A stretch of 64,000 nucleotides of DNA from Aliiglaciecola sp. CAU 1673 (GCF_029223185.1 NZ_JARHUG010000004.1:62001-126000), one strand, 5' to 3'. Counted from the stretch's first letter, positions 1-10,085 are shown. The notes: generated from the letters alone by a model not told the origin. Made by a program: numbers and translations.

Positions 1-1845
1 ATTCTCACCGCCTGTGGCGGCGGTAACAGCGGTAGTGGCGACGGGGATTCGCAGCCACCGCCTCCCCCCAGCCTTAGCATTCAGGGCCCAACCGATGTCA
101 CACAAGGCCAGTCAGTGGCCTTGATTGCACTCTCTGAGGGTGAACTTGCATCCATTTCATGGCGTCAAAACGCCGGGCCCTCCGTGGATATGCAGACGTC
201 TCAAAGTCAGGTGCTCGCTTTTGAAATACCAGAAGCCGGAAATTATGTATTCGAAGTACAGTTGCAAAGCCAAAGTGGGCAGCAGCTAAATGCGCAATAT
301 TCCTTCAGTGCACAACAGGCCAGTACGCCAAGTGCCAATCTTCGCTTAGATCATGTGGTTGCCGAGGGCGCAAAAGTTTCCTTACGAGCCGACTACACGG
401 GTCCCCAACAGGTCACCGCTATTACCTGGCAGCGTGTTTCCGGCCCCGCAGTGACAACCAGCCACAATCAAGATGGTGGGCCTCAGCATTTGCTGTTTTA
501 TGATGCGCCAAGGGTCACTGCCGACACCCTGATGCAGTGGCAAGCCACTCTCACCTTAGATGATGGCTCGCAGGTCAGCGACAATGCCTATGTACTGGTT
601 AAGAACCTCGACATTAACAGCGAGGGCTTTTTCCCTAAATACGCCAGTCGTATCGTCACCTCAGAAGTACATCCTTATCGTGCAGACAGCCCTTATGCAG
701 CCGCCTTAAAAGACTGTGTTTACAACAACCGTCTGGCCAGCGCTTGCAGCTTCGCCCGCCTACCCCTTCTTGGTACAAAACAGCCCAACCCCAGCATAGA
801 TGATGTTTTGGACAGGCTGCTGGTTTCTCATCGTTGGATGGGGGATAACTTCAAACGCTTTTTAGAGCAAAGTGAAACGGCGCCCGATATCCTTAAATTA
901 TTGGCAGCCACCACCGCTATTGTCATCACCTATGATACCAGGCCCTCTTTTTATTGGACGGCCACAGGTGCAATCTACCTTGACGCGGCTAATCTGTGGC
1001 TAACGCCAACACAACGTGATGTGCTCAATGATCAGCCGGATTACCGCACGGATTTTGGTAAGGACTTGGCCTTTACCATGCCCTGGCGGTATGTAAAGAA
1101 CCAGCAGAGTTTTTTGGTCAGTTACCCGGCCGCACTTCGGCAAACTCGTGCCTTTAGGGATATGGAAGCGCAATTAACCTGGTTGCTGTATCACGAGTTA
1201 GCCCATGCCAACGATTATTTTGCCTGGCATCGCTGGGCGGGGCTTCGCGAGAGTGACAACCCATTGTCTTTCAGTAATGCCAACGCCCCCTCCTCGCGCC
1301 ACGTCAGTCAACAATATGCATTGCAGTCAGAGGCCATGCGCAGCCTGGCCCAGGTCAGCTTTTCCGGGCAAGCGGCGACTGCCACCCAAAAAGCCTATCT
1401 GCCCATGGATATCGAGCAGTTTTTCGTCCCTGATGTGGCTACCGATTACTACAGCTACACCTCTGAAAGAGAGGACTTTGCACTGGCTTTTCAGCATTTC
1501 ATGATGGCCCTCAGACTAGGCGCAGAGGCTGATGTAGGAATTCTGGCAAGCCTTAATAACCCGCAGGCACTGGTCAGTTGGGGACAACGTAATCGCCACA
1601 ACAGCGATGCTATTCGTCCGAGAGTAAAGGCAGTGGTGGAAAGCATTTTTCCTGAGCTAGATGCCACGACCATTCAACTGCAGCTTCCAGGTCCTCAATT
1701 GATGCGACGCAATGAGAGTTGGTGGGATAATCTTGTCCTAGAGGATGCGCCTCAACGTTCAAGAGAGGTGGGAGAAAATAAAATAACCCAACCCATGAAC
1801 GGACCAAACCTGTGGCATCCACCAGGCTTAAGCGCCGATAATTAG
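1..1845 (+). CDS. Lipoprotein metallopeptidase-like protein with Ig/PKD-like repeats (5' end cut by window)
   Basis: The reading frame is open from base 1, so the true start lies outside the window. The first visible residues give a lipobox, LTAC, followed by a Gly/Ser/Asp then Pro-rich tether, which indicates an exported outer-membrane-type lipoprotein. Two Ig/PKD-like stretches follow, each with a W-x-Q/R-x-x-GP-x-V signature (about residues 50-60 and 140-150). The C-terminal half holds HELAH at 1192-1206, the HExxH zinc motif; the downstream SEREDF segment near 1465 could supply a third, glutamate ligand. This makes a zinc peptidase likely, but I do not recognise the family or substrate. 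The 3' end overlaps the convergent hda by 4 bp. Confidence 0.8.
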   Translation: MLTACGGGNSGSGDGDSQPPPPPSLSIQGPTDVTQGQSVALIALSEGELASISWRQNAGPSVDMQTSQSQVLAFEIPEAGNYVFEVQLQSQSGQQLNAQYSFSAQQASTPSANLRLDHVVAEGAKVSLRADYTGPQQVTAITWQRVSGPAVTTSHNQDGGPQHLLFYDAPRVTADTLMQWQATLTLDDGSQVSDNAYVLVKNLDINSEGFFPKYASRIVTSEVHPYRADSPYAAALKDCVYNNRLASACSFARLPLLGTKQPNPSIDDVLDRLLVSHRWMGDNFKRFLEQSETAPDILKLLAATTAIVITYDTRPSFYWTATGAIYLDAANLWLTPTQRDVLNDQPDYRTDFGKDLAFTMPWRYVKNQQSFLVSYPAALRQTRAFRDMEAQLTWLLYHELAHANDYFAWHRWAGLRESDNPLSFSNANAPSSRHVSQQYALQSEAMRSLAQVSFSGQAATATQKAYLPMDIEQFFVPDVATDYYSYTSEREDFALAFQHFMMALRLGAEADVGILASLNNPQALVSWGQRNRHNSDAIRPRVKAVVESIFPELDATTIQLQLPGPQLMRRNESWWDNLVLEDAPQRSREVGENKITQPMNGPNLWHPPGLSADN

Positions 1846-2537
1846 AGCCCCAGGGCTTTTTTGACGAAGGGGATGGTCAAGCGTCGCTGCGCTTCAAGAC
1901 TGGAATTGTCGAGCTTATCCAACACTTTCAGCAGAGTCGGCATGTCCCGATGACAGTGATTAAGTAAAAAGCGCGCTACATCCAGCGACATTAACATGCC
2001 GCGACGATGGGCCCTGACAATCAGAGCTTCGGTTCGTAACTCATCACTTAAAGACTTGAGGTGAAAGCTCAGCCCCCAGCTCAGCCTCGAGCGCAGATCG
2101 GCCAGTTCAACCGGTAACTGGGCAGGACCTTGCAAGGCGCTGACCAACAGCTTGGCATGGCCACTTTCCTTGACCCGATTAATCAGGTCAAATACGGCGC
2201 GCTGCCAGTCGGCTTTGGCAGCCAGCAGGTGAATATCATCGAGGCATATCAGATCAAGCTGCTCTAAATCATTGAGCACATCGGGATGCAATTCTCCCAA
2301 GTCTTTAAAACTGATGTAGGCAAAAGAAAGCTGCCTCACGCCACATTCTGTACAAAGCGCATAATGCAGATGGCTCTTGCCGCTGCCTGACTCACCGCTG
2401 ACATAAGTCAAAAACGGCTCTGGTGTGCTAAGCCAATGCTGCAAATGTTTAATCAATTGCAGATTTTCACCGGCGATAAAACTTTCAAAGGTTTCATCGT
2501 CAGGCATTTGCACAGGCAGAAACAATTGCCGATTCAT
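1842..2537 (-). CDS. hda: DnaA regulatory inactivator Hda
   Basis: Hda is a AAA+ protein that, with DNA-loaded sliding clamp, stimulates ATP hydrolysis by DnaA and so limits re-initiation of replication. The N terminus carries QLFLP, a clamp-binding motif of the kind Hda uses. A Walker A (GESGSGKS) and a Walker B (LICLDDIHLL) follow, and the whole matches the roughly 230-residue family length (231 aa). I chose the ATG at 2537 because family members begin a few residues before the clamp motif and because it overlaps the upstream DUF2066 stop as TGATG, implying translational coupling. An in-frame start 12 bp further up is less likely. Confidence 0.93.
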   Translation of the reverse strand: MNRQLFLPVQMPDDETFESFIAGENLQLIKHLQHWLSTPEPFLTYVSGESGSGKSHLHYALCTECGVRQLSFAYISFKDLGELHPDVLNDLEQLDLICLDDIHLLAAKADWQRAVFDLINRVKESGHAKLLVSALQGPAQLPVELADLRSRLSWGLSFHLKSLSDELRTEALIVRAHRRGMLMSLDVARFLLNHCHRDMPTLLKVLDKLDNSSLEAQRRLTIPFVKKALGL

Positions 2538-3601
2538 CAGGGCGCCCAAATAAATTGCAGCTCTGACACCGGCTGACCAAAGGGATCGAGATAGCGTTGA
2601 ATATGCCTCTCCAAAGAAATGGCATTGAGCAGATCCTGTTCACTGCCCATCAAGCGTACTTCAAAAATACCCTGCGTTCCTTGTAAAGTTTTTAGTGTCA
2701 CTGAAGAGACTACAGACAAACTGGTGAGCAAGCGGTCTACCTCAACATAGGTTTTGATGTCTTCCAGGTTATTGAATTGCAAGAAGACGACTTGAACGTC
2801 GGCGGCGCCTTGCCCACCAATAACAAATCGACTGGCCAGCAAATCGGCCTGTAGCTCTACCATTTGCGTTAACAGTTGCTCGCGGGAGTCGCCGTTCAAG
2901 CTTCCCATTTCCCTGTCCTGACCGAGCGCAAAGTTCCAATCCAACTGCCACTGTGGCTGGATCTCTTCTTTTTCGGGCATCATTTGATATAAACGCGCCA
3001 CGATAATGGCTTCAACTTGGTATTTCTCGCTGGCCTGCTGTAACACGTCCACAAACCGGCCCCAGACATCATAAATGCCAACATTATTAAAGGTATCCAG
3101 CTCCAAAAGCGGGTAATTGATGCGGATCCCCCGTTGTTTTGCTGCTTTTTGAATGAGCAGACTGTAGTCGTTAGGACGCTGCTCATAAAGCAGGCTTCTT
3201 TGCTGATCTTCAGGGTTTTCAGTGGCAAACCACAGCAAGGTGGAGGGTCTTCGACTGCCCCAAATGGGGAAACCCGCTGAACGTAACAGCTCATCCACTT
3301 TTTGCTGGTCAAATATGGCATGAAAATGCAATTGCCCGTCGATAGTTTCAAAGCGATATTGACGCAAGAAGTCCTCGGCCTGACTTAGCTTTCCTGTAAC
3401 GGCTGGGCTTTGCAGCACATCGCGGTTGCCTCTGACTTTGACCAGTACTTGTCGCATGGCCTCACGCTGGGCCTGCTGCTGGGCGCTATTTCGCTGGCTG
3501 TCGATAGCAATACTGGCCTCATAAAGATCCTGCACTACCGCCGCCTGGGCACTGCCAATCAAGCAGCACAACAACCAAGCGAAACGCCAACATCTCTTCA
3601 T
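2537..3601 (-). CDS. DUF2066 domain-containing exported protein
   Basis: A 354-residue protein with an N-terminal signal peptide (positive MKRCWR, hydrophobic core, cleavage near SAQA). The body matches what is known of DUF2066 proteins, which sit between the purine genes and hda in many Alteromonadales, Vibrio and Shewanella. The function is unknown; export to the periplasm is inferred from the signal peptide. It is the first gene of a two-gene unit with hda (1-nt overlap) and is divergent from purM across a 186-bp intergenic region. Confidence 0.85.
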   Translation of the reverse strand: MKRCWRFAWLLCCLIGSAQAAVVQDLYEASIAIDSQRNSAQQQAQREAMRQVLVKVRGNRDVLQSPAVTGKLSQAEDFLRQYRFETIDGQLHFHAIFDQQKVDELLRSAGFPIWGSRRPSTLLWFATENPEDQQRSLLYEQRPNDYSLLIQKAAKQRGIRINYPLLELDTFNNVGIYDVWGRFVDVLQQASEKYQVEAIIVARLYQMMPEKEEIQPQWQLDWNFALGQDREMGSLNGDSREQLLTQMVELQADLLASRFVIGGQGAADVQVVFLQFNNLEDIKTYVEVDRLLTSLSVVSSVTLKTLQGTQGIFEVRLMGSEQDLLNAISLERHIQRYLDPFGQPVSELQFIWAP

Positions 3602-3718
3602 AACAGGTCCATGATCCGCAATCGAAGCCGCTATTGTTATTGAAAACTAGAGAAATTTCATCATTTCTTTGGTATCCGAATAATCTTGCAGCAAGCTGCT
3701 TATATTGCACCTGCGTCA

Positions 3719-3747
3719 TTCACCCAAGACAGATTTACTGTTAAAAT
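3719..3747 (+). promoter_or_regulatory. Predicted sigma70 promoter for purM-purN
   Basis: TTCACC at 3719-3724 and TAAAAT at 3742-3747 with a 17-bp spacer, about 40 bp before the chosen purM start. I did not find a convincing PurR operator nearby. Confidence 0.5.
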
Positions 3748-3787
3748 CCGCACCAATTTTCCCGCCATAGCAACCTTGAGGCCCACA

Positions 3788-4825
3788 GTGAGCGAATCAA
3801 AAACTTCCCTGAGTTACAAAGACGCCGGTGTTGATATCGATGCAGGTAACCAACTGGTTGAACGTATTAAGTCTGTTACCAAAAAAACCCAACGTCCGGA
3901 AGTCAGGGGTGGCTTAGGCGGCTTTGGTGCATTATGTGCCATTCCACAAAAGTATCGTAAGCCACTGTTGGTTTCTGGCACCGACGGTGTTGGTACCAAA
4001 CTGAGACTGGCGATGGATCACAAACGTCACGATGGCGTCGGTATCGATTTGGTTGCCATGTGCGTCAACGATTTGATTGTACAGGGAGCTGAACCCCTGT
4101 TTTTCCTCGACTACTACGCCACCGGCAAACTGGATGTTGACACTGCCGCTGCCGTTATTACCGGCATCGGCGAAGGATGTGAGCAAGCAGGCTGTGCACT
4201 GATCGGTGGTGAGACCGCCGAAATGCCCGGGATGTATCATGGCGAAGATTACGATATTGCCGGATTCTGTGTGGGCGTAGTTGAAGCTGATGATGTTATC
4301 GACGGCAGTAAAGTGAAAGCTGGCGACGCCTTGTTGGCCGTTGCCTCATCTGGCCCCCATTCCAATGGCTATTCACTGGTGCGTAAAATTCTGGAGGTCA
4401 GTAAAGCCGACCCGCAGGCCGATCTGCACGGCAAACCTATTATCGATCATCTGCTGACCCCCACCAAAATCTACGTTAAGTCTGTCTTAAAGCTGATTGA
4501 ACAACTCCAGGTCAATGCTATCTCCCATATCACCGGTGGCGGCTTCTGGGAAAATATTCCCCGGGTATTGCCCGATGATGCCAAGGCCGTAATCAATAGA
4601 AACAGCTGGCAGTGGCCTGCCATTTTCGATTGGTTGCAACAACAGGGCAATGTCAGCACCCATGAAATGTTCCGTACCTTTAACTGTGGCGTGGGCCTGA
4701 TCATCGCGGTACCACAGGAACTGGCGCAAAAAGCAGTGGACTTGCTCAATGCCGAGGGTGAACAAGCCTGGGTGATTGGACAAGTGGAAGCTCGTGGCGG
4801 CGATACGCAAGTAGAGATGCGCTAA
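3788..4825 (+). CDS. purM: Phosphoribosylformylglycinamidine cyclo-ligase (AIR synthetase)
   Basis: Catalyses the ATP-dependent ring closure of FGAM to AIR, step five of de novo purine synthesis, in the cytoplasm. Nearly the whole length resembles E. coli PurM, including [16 protein letters not shown], the [10 protein letters not shown] segment, [17 protein letters not shown] and [14 protein letters not shown]. The frame extends upstream to 3686, but the family N terminus (...[14 protein letters not shown]) points to the GTG at 3788, giving 345 aa, the usual length. A TTGAGG stretch sits about 6 nt upstream as a plausible ribosome site. purN follows after 3 bp, so the two form an operon. Confidence 0.97.
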   Translation: MSESKTSLSYKDAGVDIDAGNQLVERIKSVTKKTQRPEVRGGLGGFGALCAIPQKYRKPLLVSGTDGVGTKLRLAMDHKRHDGVGIDLVAMCVNDLIVQGAEPLFFLDYYATGKLDVDTAAAVITGIGEGCEQAGCALIGGETAEMPGMYHGEDYDIAGFCVGVVEADDVIDGSKVKAGDALLAVASSGPHSNGYSLVRKILEVSKADPQADLHGKPIIDHLLTPTKIYVKSVLKLIEQLQVNAISHITGGGFWENIPRVLPDDAKAVINRNSWQWPAIFDWLQQQGNVSTHEMFRTFNCGVGLIIAVPQELAQKAVDLLNAEGEQAWVIGQVEARGGDTQVEMR

Positions 4826-4828
4826 TCC

Positions 4829-5467
4829 ATGAAATCTATTGTGGTGTTAATCTCTGGCAACGGCTCCAATTTGCAAGCCATTTTGGATGCCGTGGCAAGT
4901 GGACAGATCAACGGTAAGGTTAGCGCTGTGATATCCAACAGTGCCGATGCTTATGGTCTTGAGCGCGCCCGCGCTGCAGAAGTCCCGGCCTTGGTGCTGA
5001 ATCACAAGCAGTTCGCCGATCGAGAAAGCTATGATCAGGCCTTAATGGCCAAGATTGATGAATATCAGCCGGACTTGGTGGTACTCGCCGGGTTTATGCG
5101 CATCCTTACCGAGGATTTTGTTGCCCACTACCAGGGGCGCATGCTCAATATCCACCCCTCTTTGTTGCCCAAGTTTCGTGGTCTGCATACTCATAAGCGG
5201 GCCATTGAGGCCGGTGAAACAGAGCACGGCGCCACGGTACATTATGTTACCGCCGAGCTGGATGGAGGACCGATTATCATTCAGTCCAAAGTGCCGGTTT
5301 TTGAGGATGATAACGAAGAAGATTTGACCCAACGAGTGCGCCATCAGGAACTCAGCTTGTATCCGCTGGTCGTAAAGTGGTTTTGTCAGGATAGATTGGA
5401 ACTACGAGAAGATGGCGTATATCTGGACAATGAGCGAGTCCCTCAACAAGGGCACGCCGCTGACTGA
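4829..5467 (+). CDS. purN: Phosphoribosylglycinamide formyltransferase 1
   Basis: Transfers a formyl group from 10-formyl-tetrahydrofolate to GAR in purine synthesis. The N terminus holds the phosphate-binding loop SGNGSN. The catalytic set is present: N107 and H109 in NIHPSLLP and D145 in ELDGGPI, equivalent to N106/H108/D144 of the E. coli enzyme. At 212 aa it has the family's normal length. It is 3 bp downstream of purM, and its stop lies 4 bp before the likely start of the DUF3108 gene, so all three may be co-transcribed. Confidence 0.97.
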   Translation: MKSIVVLISGNGSNLQAILDAVASGQINGKVSAVISNSADAYGLERARAAEVPALVLNHKQFADRESYDQALMAKIDEYQPDLVVLAGFMRILTEDFVAHYQGRMLNIHPSLLPKFRGLHTHKRAIEAGETEHGATVHYVTAELDGGPIIIQSKVPVFEDDNEEDLTQRVRHQELSLYPLVVKWFCQDRLELREDGVYLDNERVPQQGHAAD

Positions 5468-5471
5468 GTTG

Positions 5472-6227
5472 ATGATTTTAAAAATGTTTGGCTTGACCAG
5501 GCTTGGAGCGAAAGTGCTGTTGGGGAGTTGGATGCTCCTCTTTAGCGCATCTATACTGGCTTTGGAACTGTCACCCTACCAGGCAGAATATGTGGCCTAT
5601 CGCTCAGGAATGACGCTGGGCGAGGCCAAACAACAACTTTCCCATTTGGGTCGTTGCCGTTACAAATTGACTTATCAGTCAGATGCCTCGTTTTTATTTC
5701 TCTCTGATCACCGAAAGGAAGAGAGCCTGTTTTCGGTGAATGATGATCGCATCATCCCCTACAAATACAGCTTTCAGCGCACTGGCACAGGCAAAGACAA
5801 AACCTTGAATCTACTTTTCGATAACCAGTCGCAGAAGATCTTGGTCGAAAATGACAATTCGCTGCCCTGGCAAGGTGAAATCGATAACCAGCTTTATCAA
5901 CTCTTAGTCAGAGATGGCCTGGCATCGGGGGAAACTGAGTTCAGTTTTCGCATCATCAATGACAGAGGCGAATTAAGAGAACAAAGTTTTCGGGTGCTTG
6001 GCAAAGAAACCCTGTCACTCCCGTATGGAAAACTGGACACTCTGAAACTGGAAAAAGTGCGAGAAAACAGTTCCCGTGAAACCTACATTTGGCTGGCACC
6101 GAGTCTTGACTACCTGATGGTGAGACTGTTGCAACTTAAAGACGGTAGTGAACAAGGAGACATTCAGTTACAGCGATACCAGTTGTTAGCTCCATCTGCG
6201 CAACCTGAGCCCAGTCAAAGCCCGTAA
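5472..6227 (+). CDS. DUF3108 domain-containing exported protein
   Basis: The frame opens at 5412 inside purN, but a classic signal peptide (hydrophobic stretch ending near SASILALE) fits a start at the ATG at 5472; a second ATG at 5484 is also possible. The mature part is about 220 residues, predicted beta-rich, and follows the DUF3108 pattern (YxAEYxxYRSGMTLG near the start, and a late segment with PYGKLDTLKLEKVR and TYIWLAPSLDYLMVRL). The function is unknown. In related genomes a DUF3108 protein commonly follows purN. Confidence 0.82.
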   Translation: MILKMFGLTRLGAKVLLGSWMLLFSASILALELSPYQAEYVAYRSGMTLGEAKQQLSHLGRCRYKLTYQSDASFLFLSDHRKEESLFSVNDDRIIPYKYSFQRTGTGKDKTLNLLFDNQSQKILVENDNSLPWQGEIDNQLYQLLVRDGLASGETEFSFRIINDRGELREQSFRVLGKETLSLPYGKLDTLKLEKVRENSSRETYIWLAPSLDYLMVRLLQLKDGSEQGDIQLQRYQLLAPSAQPEPSQSP

Positions 6228-6372
6228 GGATTTTCCCTCCGACACCGGTCTCAATGCGCCATTTTAGTGCAAATCGTCTTGCCCTCACTCACCTATACTG
6301 TACGTGGAACACGCAGTTTGCTGTAAATCTGTCCGGACAGTGCAAGCTCGCCCCAAATATGAGCATGCCCTC

Positions 6373-6401
6373 TTGATTTTTTGATCCGAACAGCCTATTT
6401 T
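6373..6401 (+). promoter_or_regulatory. Predicted sigma70 promoter for fadE
   Basis: TTGATT at 6373-6378 and TATTTT at 6396-6401 with a 17-bp spacer. The predicted start point near 6408 falls in the FadR-like operator, a typical repressor position. Confidence 0.55.
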
Positions 6402-6406
6402 TTCGT

Positions 6407-6424
6407 AATCTGGTCAGACCTCTT
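6407..6424 (+). promoter_or_regulatory. FadR-like operator at the fadE start point
   Basis: The 18-bp site AATCTGGTCAGACCTCTT fits the known FadR pattern TGG-N5-CC, with the flanking ATC of the E. coli fadB site. It lies over the predicted transcription start of an acyl-CoA dehydrogenase gene. Binding is inferred from sequence only. Confidence 0.65.
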
Positions 6425-6439
6425 ACAACTGGAGTCATC

Positions 6440-8908
6440 ATGCAAAGTGCTATTTGGATTCTGTTGGTACTGGGCGCCTTAGGCGTTGCCAGCTACTGGC
6501 GGTTAAAACTTAACGTCGCGACCCTACTGGTTGCTGCTGTCATGGCAGCCGGTACCGTCGCGGGTGAAATTGGCTATCTTGGCTGGCTGCTGTTTCTTGT
6601 GATTGCACTGCCAATCAACCTCAGCGCCGTTCGCAAACAATACCTGACAGCTCCGCTTTTCAAGCTATACAAAAAAATCATGCCGGAAATGTCACGTACC
6701 GAGCAAGAAGCCATTGATGCCGGCACCGTGTGGTGGGACGGCGAAATATTCAGTGGCAATCCAAACTGGGAGAAGCTGCACAGCATTCCTCAGGCCCGTT
6801 TGACACCTGAAGAACAAGCTTTCCTCGATGGCCCCGTTGAGGAAGCATGCCGTATGGCCGATGAGTGGGATATTAACCACAAGCGCGCGGATCTCTCCCC
6901 TGAACTGTGGCAATTCCTGAAGGACAATAAGTTCTTCGCCATGATTATCAAAAAAGAATACGGTGGTCTGGACTTCTCTGCGTATGCGCAATCACGCGTG
7001 CTGCAAAAGCTGTCTGGCTCAGGTATCGTGCTGGCGTCCACTGTCGGTGTACCTAATTCATTGGGCCCCGGTGAATTGCTGCAGCACTATGGTACGCAAG
7101 AGCAGAAAGATCATTATCTGCCGCGCCTTGCCAAGGGTGAAGAAGTCCCCTGCTTCGCCTTGACCAGCCCGGAAGCAGGCTCTGATGCCGGCGCGATCCC
7201 CGATGTCGGGATCGTTTGCAAAGGCACCTGGGAAGGCAAAGAAGTGCTGGGTATGAAGTTAACCTTCAACAAGCGCTATATTACTCTGGCACCTGTGGCT
7301 ACTGTAGTTGGTTTGGCCTTTAAACTGCAGGACCCCGAGGGTCTGCTGGGTAAGGAAAAAGAGCTGGGGATCACCTGCGCGCTGATCCCATCAACAGTAG
7401 AAGGCTTGGATATCGGCCGTCGCCACTTCCCGCTGAATATTCCGTTTATGAACGGCCCTATCCGCGGCGAAAACATCTTCGTTCCGTTGGATTTCATTAT
7501 CGGTGGCCCCAAGATGGCCGGCCAAGGCTGGCGTATGCTGATGGAGTGTCTGTCAGTAGGACGCTGCATCACCCTGCCCTCTAACTCAGCCGGCGGCACT
7601 AAGTCTGTGGCTCTGGCAACCGGGGCCTATGCCCGTATTCGCCGTCAGTTCAAACTGCCAGTGGGTAAAATGGAAGGGATTGAGGAAATGTTGGGCCGCA
7701 TTGGCGGCAGTGCCTATCTGATGGATGCGGTGACCAGCATGACTACCAAAGCCCTGGATATGGGTGAAAAACCCTCCGTCATCTCCGCCATTTGTAAATA
7801 TCATCTGACCGAAAAAATGCGTCAGGTGGTCAATGACTCCATGGATGTGCATGGCGGTAAAGGCATTATCCTTGGCCCTAACAACTACATCGGTCGCGGT
7901 TATCAGGGTGCACCCATCGCCATCACTGTGGAGGGTGCCAATATCCTGACCCGCAACATGATGATATTTGGTCAGGGCGCCATGCGCTGTCACCCTTATG
8001 TTCTTAAAGAACTGTATGCGGCCAAAAACAGCGATGCACAAAAAGGACTGGATGAGTTCGATAGCGCCTTGTTTGGTCATATCGGCTTTACCATCAGCAA
8101 TCTGTTCCGCAGCCTGTGGTTCTCCTTAACCGGTGCCCGCTTTGCTGGCGCGCCATTTAAGGACGAAACCAAGCACTACTACCAAGTGATGGAGCGTTTG
8201 AGTTCTAACCTGGCGTTTTTAACCGATGTGTCTATGGGCTTGCTTGGTGGTGAGCTGAAGCGCCGTGAGCGCCTGTCAGCGCGTTTAGGCGATATCCTCA
8301 GCTATCTGTACCTGGCAACAGCAGTGCTCAAGCGTTACGACGATGAAGGACGCCAAAAGGCCGACCTGCCTTTGGTGCATTGGGCCATGCAGGACAGCCT
8401 TTACAGTGCGCAAGTGGCCATCGACGAATTGTTGGACAACTTCCCTTCAAAGGCACTTGGTTGGGTGTTGCGAGCCATTGTCATGCCGTTTGGAAAGAGC
8501 TTTGGCCGTCCGGGCGACAAGCTGGATCACCAAATTGCCAATATTCTGCAAACCCCTTGTGACAGCCGCGATCGTTTGGGTAAAGGCCAGTACCTCTCTC
8601 GCGAAGAGAACAATCCTCTGGGCATGCTAGAGCAGGCGCTGGACGATATATTGGCCGCAGAGCCTCTGTACGACAAAGTGTGCAAAGCGGCCAAAGAGCG
8701 TCTGCCCTTTATGCAACTGGATAGGGTTGCTGCCAAAGGACTGGAACTGGGCGTGTTATCTGAGCAAGAAGCCGAGTTAATGCGTCGCGCCGAGCAAGGT
8801 CGTTTGAGAACAATCAACGTGGATGACTTTGATTCTGCTGAGTTGATGGCGGATAAAAGCCTGCTCGAGAAACCAAAAAAATCGAGCAAGGCCGATAAAG
8901 CCGCTTAA
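6440..8908 (+). CDS. fadE: Acyl-CoA dehydrogenase FadE
   Basis: First enzyme of the fatty-acid beta-oxidation cycle: oxidises acyl-CoA to trans-2-enoyl-CoA using FAD. The 822-residue length matches the long gammaproteobacterial FadE type (E. coli about 814), unlike short mitochondrial-type dehydrogenases. Two hydrophobic segments at residues 1-50 suggest membrane attachment. The central dehydrogenase domain shows [14 protein letters not shown] (flavin/substrate loop), [15 protein letters not shown], and VHGGKGI with VEGANILTR further on. The C terminus is the family's DUF1974-like extension with a Lys-rich tail. An SD-like CTGGAG precedes the ATG by 6 nt. It is probably repressed by FadR through the site at 6407. 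Confidence 0.96.
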   Translation: MQSAIWILLVLGALGVASYWRLKLNVATLLVAAVMAAGTVAGEIGYLGWLLFLVIALPINLSAVRKQYLTAPLFKLYKKIMPEMSRTEQEAIDAGTVWWDGEIFSGNPNWEKLHSIPQARLTPEEQAFLDGPVEEACRMADEWDINHKRADLSPELWQFLKDNKFFAMIIKKEYGGLDFSAYAQSRVLQKLSGSGIVLASTVGVPNSLGPGELLQHYGTQEQKDHYLPRLAKGEEVPCFALTSPEAGSDAGAIPDVGIVCKGTWEGKEVLGMKLTFNKRYITLAPVATVVGLAFKLQDPEGLLGKEKELGITCALIPSTVEGLDIGRRHFPLNIPFMNGPIRGENIFVPLDFIIGGPKMAGQGWRMLMECLSVGRCITLPSNSAGGTKSVALATGAYARIRRQFKLPVGKMEGIEEMLGRIGGSAYLMDAVTSMTTKALDMGEKPSVISAICKYHLTEKMRQVVNDSMDVHGGKGIILGPNNYIGRGYQGAPIAITVEGANILTRNMMIFGQGAMRCHPYVLKELYAAKNSDAQKGLDEFDSALFGHIGFTISNLFRSLWFSLTGARFAGAPFKDETKHYYQVMERLSSNLAFLTDVSMGLLGGELKRRERLSARLGDILSYLYLATAVLKRYDDEGRQKADLPLVHWAMQDSLYSAQVAIDELLDNFPSKALGWVLRAIVMPFGKSFGRPGDKLDHQIANILQTPCDSRDRLGKGQYLSREENNPLGMLEQALDDILAAEPLYDKVCKAAKERLPFMQLDRVAAKGLELGVLSEQEAELMRRAEQGRLRTINVDDFDSAELMADKSLLEKPKKSSKADKAA

Positions 8909-8917
8909 TCCTACCTA

Positions 8918-8944
8918 AAGCCCTGCACCTGCAGGGCTTTTTTC
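8918..8944 (+). terminator. Rho-independent terminator after fadE
   Basis: AAAGCCCTGC and GCAGGGCTTT form a perfect stem with a 4-nt ACCT loop, followed by a T-run, 9 bp after the fadE stop. Confidence 0.9.
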
Positions 8945-9003
8945 TAGACTTACCGCACACTTGCTGCGACGCTATTAGCAAATAGCATTTCGCCCATACT
9001 CAT

Positions 9004-9921
9004 ATGCAACAACACTACCCTATCGGTGTTCCTGGTCAGCCATGGCAGGAAAAAGAAAAGCAGCAGTGGCTCGCAATGCAGTCCCAGAAGCGCAGTTACC
9101 ACGAAGACGTCCTTTCGCAGATTGTCCACCTGCGGCATTCCTATGAGGTAGAGCAGTATGGTGAGTTGGATTACGCACAGGAGCATTACCCGCTGTTTGC
9201 CATTAAATCCAGCGATTGGGATCCCAATTTGCCTACCATATTGGTGACAGGTGGTGTCCACGGGTACGAAACCAGCGGCGTACATGGTGCCCTATCTTTT
9301 ATGACATCCAAGGCGAGTGACTATTTTAGGCAAGTTAATATTGTGGTTACCCCCTGCGTCAGTCCCTGGGCCTATGAAACCATCAATCGCTGGAATCCAA
9401 GCGCCCTGGATCCCAATCGCTCATTCTATAAAGCCAGTCCTTGTCGGGAGTCTGCGCTATTAATGAATTATATAGAATCACTGGGCGTTTCTTTCGCAAT
9501 GCATATCGACCTGCATGAAACCACTGACACCGATAACAGTGAATTTCGACCGGCGCTCTCAGCAAGAGATGGCATTGAGCAAGCCGTATGGGATATTCCT
9601 GATGGATTTTACCTGGTAGCCGACAGTCAGCATCCAGAGCCAGATTTTCAGACCGCTATTATTAAAAATGTCAGCACCGTCACCCATATCGCCCCTGCAG
9701 ATGCCGGGGGGAAGATCATTGGCGTTCCTGTCACGCAACCGGGCGTTATTGACTACGATGCGGTGCCGTTGGGATTGTGCATGGGATTAACTCAGGCAAG
9801 ATGGCGTACGACCACTGAGGTCTATCCGGACAGCCCCAAAACCGATCCTGAAAATTGCATTAAAGCCCAAGTCGCTGCGATTGAAGGTGCCATAGAATAC
9901 GTTGTCCAGCAGCGTAGGTAG
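9004..9921 (+). CDS. M14-type metallocarboxypeptidase-like protein
   Basis: A 305-residue cytoplasmic protein without a signal peptide. GGVHGYETSG near residue 83 carries the HxxE zinc pair of M14 peptidases, AMHIDLHET near residue 167 supplies the later His, and TTEVYPD near the C terminus is in the position of the catalytic Glu. An SPWAYETINRWNPSALDPNR segment resembles the arginine/asparagine substrate region. The family is therefore well supported, but the substrate is not; succinylglutamate desuccinylase-like or peptide-trimming roles are both possible. It lies alone between fadE and the tRNA-Asp cluster. Confidence 0.78.
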   Translation: MQQHYPIGVPGQPWQEKEKQQWLAMQSQKRSYHEDVLSQIVHLRHSYEVEQYGELDYAQEHYPLFAIKSSDWDPNLPTILVTGGVHGYETSGVHGALSFMTSKASDYFRQVNIVVTPCVSPWAYETINRWNPSALDPNRSFYKASPCRESALLMNYIESLGVSFAMHIDLHETTDTDNSEFRPALSARDGIEQAVWDIPDGFYLVADSQHPEPDFQTAIIKNVSTVTHIAPADAGGKIIGVPVTQPGVIDYDAVPLGLCMGLTQARWRTTTEVYPDSPKTDPENCIKAQVAAIEGAIEYVVQQRR

Positions 9922-10008
9922 GCAATTAAAACAGCATTGATGTGTCGCGAAACGACAAGGTCGTGCAGAAAAAGTTTGTTCTGGGACGAAAAGATAACTG
10001 AATAGAGA

Positions 10009-10085
10009 TGGCGGAGCGGACGGGACTCGAACCCGCGACCCCCGGCGTGACAGGCCGGTATTCTAACCAACTGAACTACCGCTCC
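10009..10085 (-). tRNA. tRNA-Asp (GUC), copy 3 of the cluster
   Basis: On the minus strand the 77-nt sequence folds as a complete cloverleaf with acceptor GGAGCGG/CCGCTCC, anticodon GTC in the CCTGTCACG loop, a T-arm GGTTCGAGTCC and an encoded CCA (TGG at 10009 on the plus strand). It is identical to the two other copies and is the last transcribed. Confidence 0.97.
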
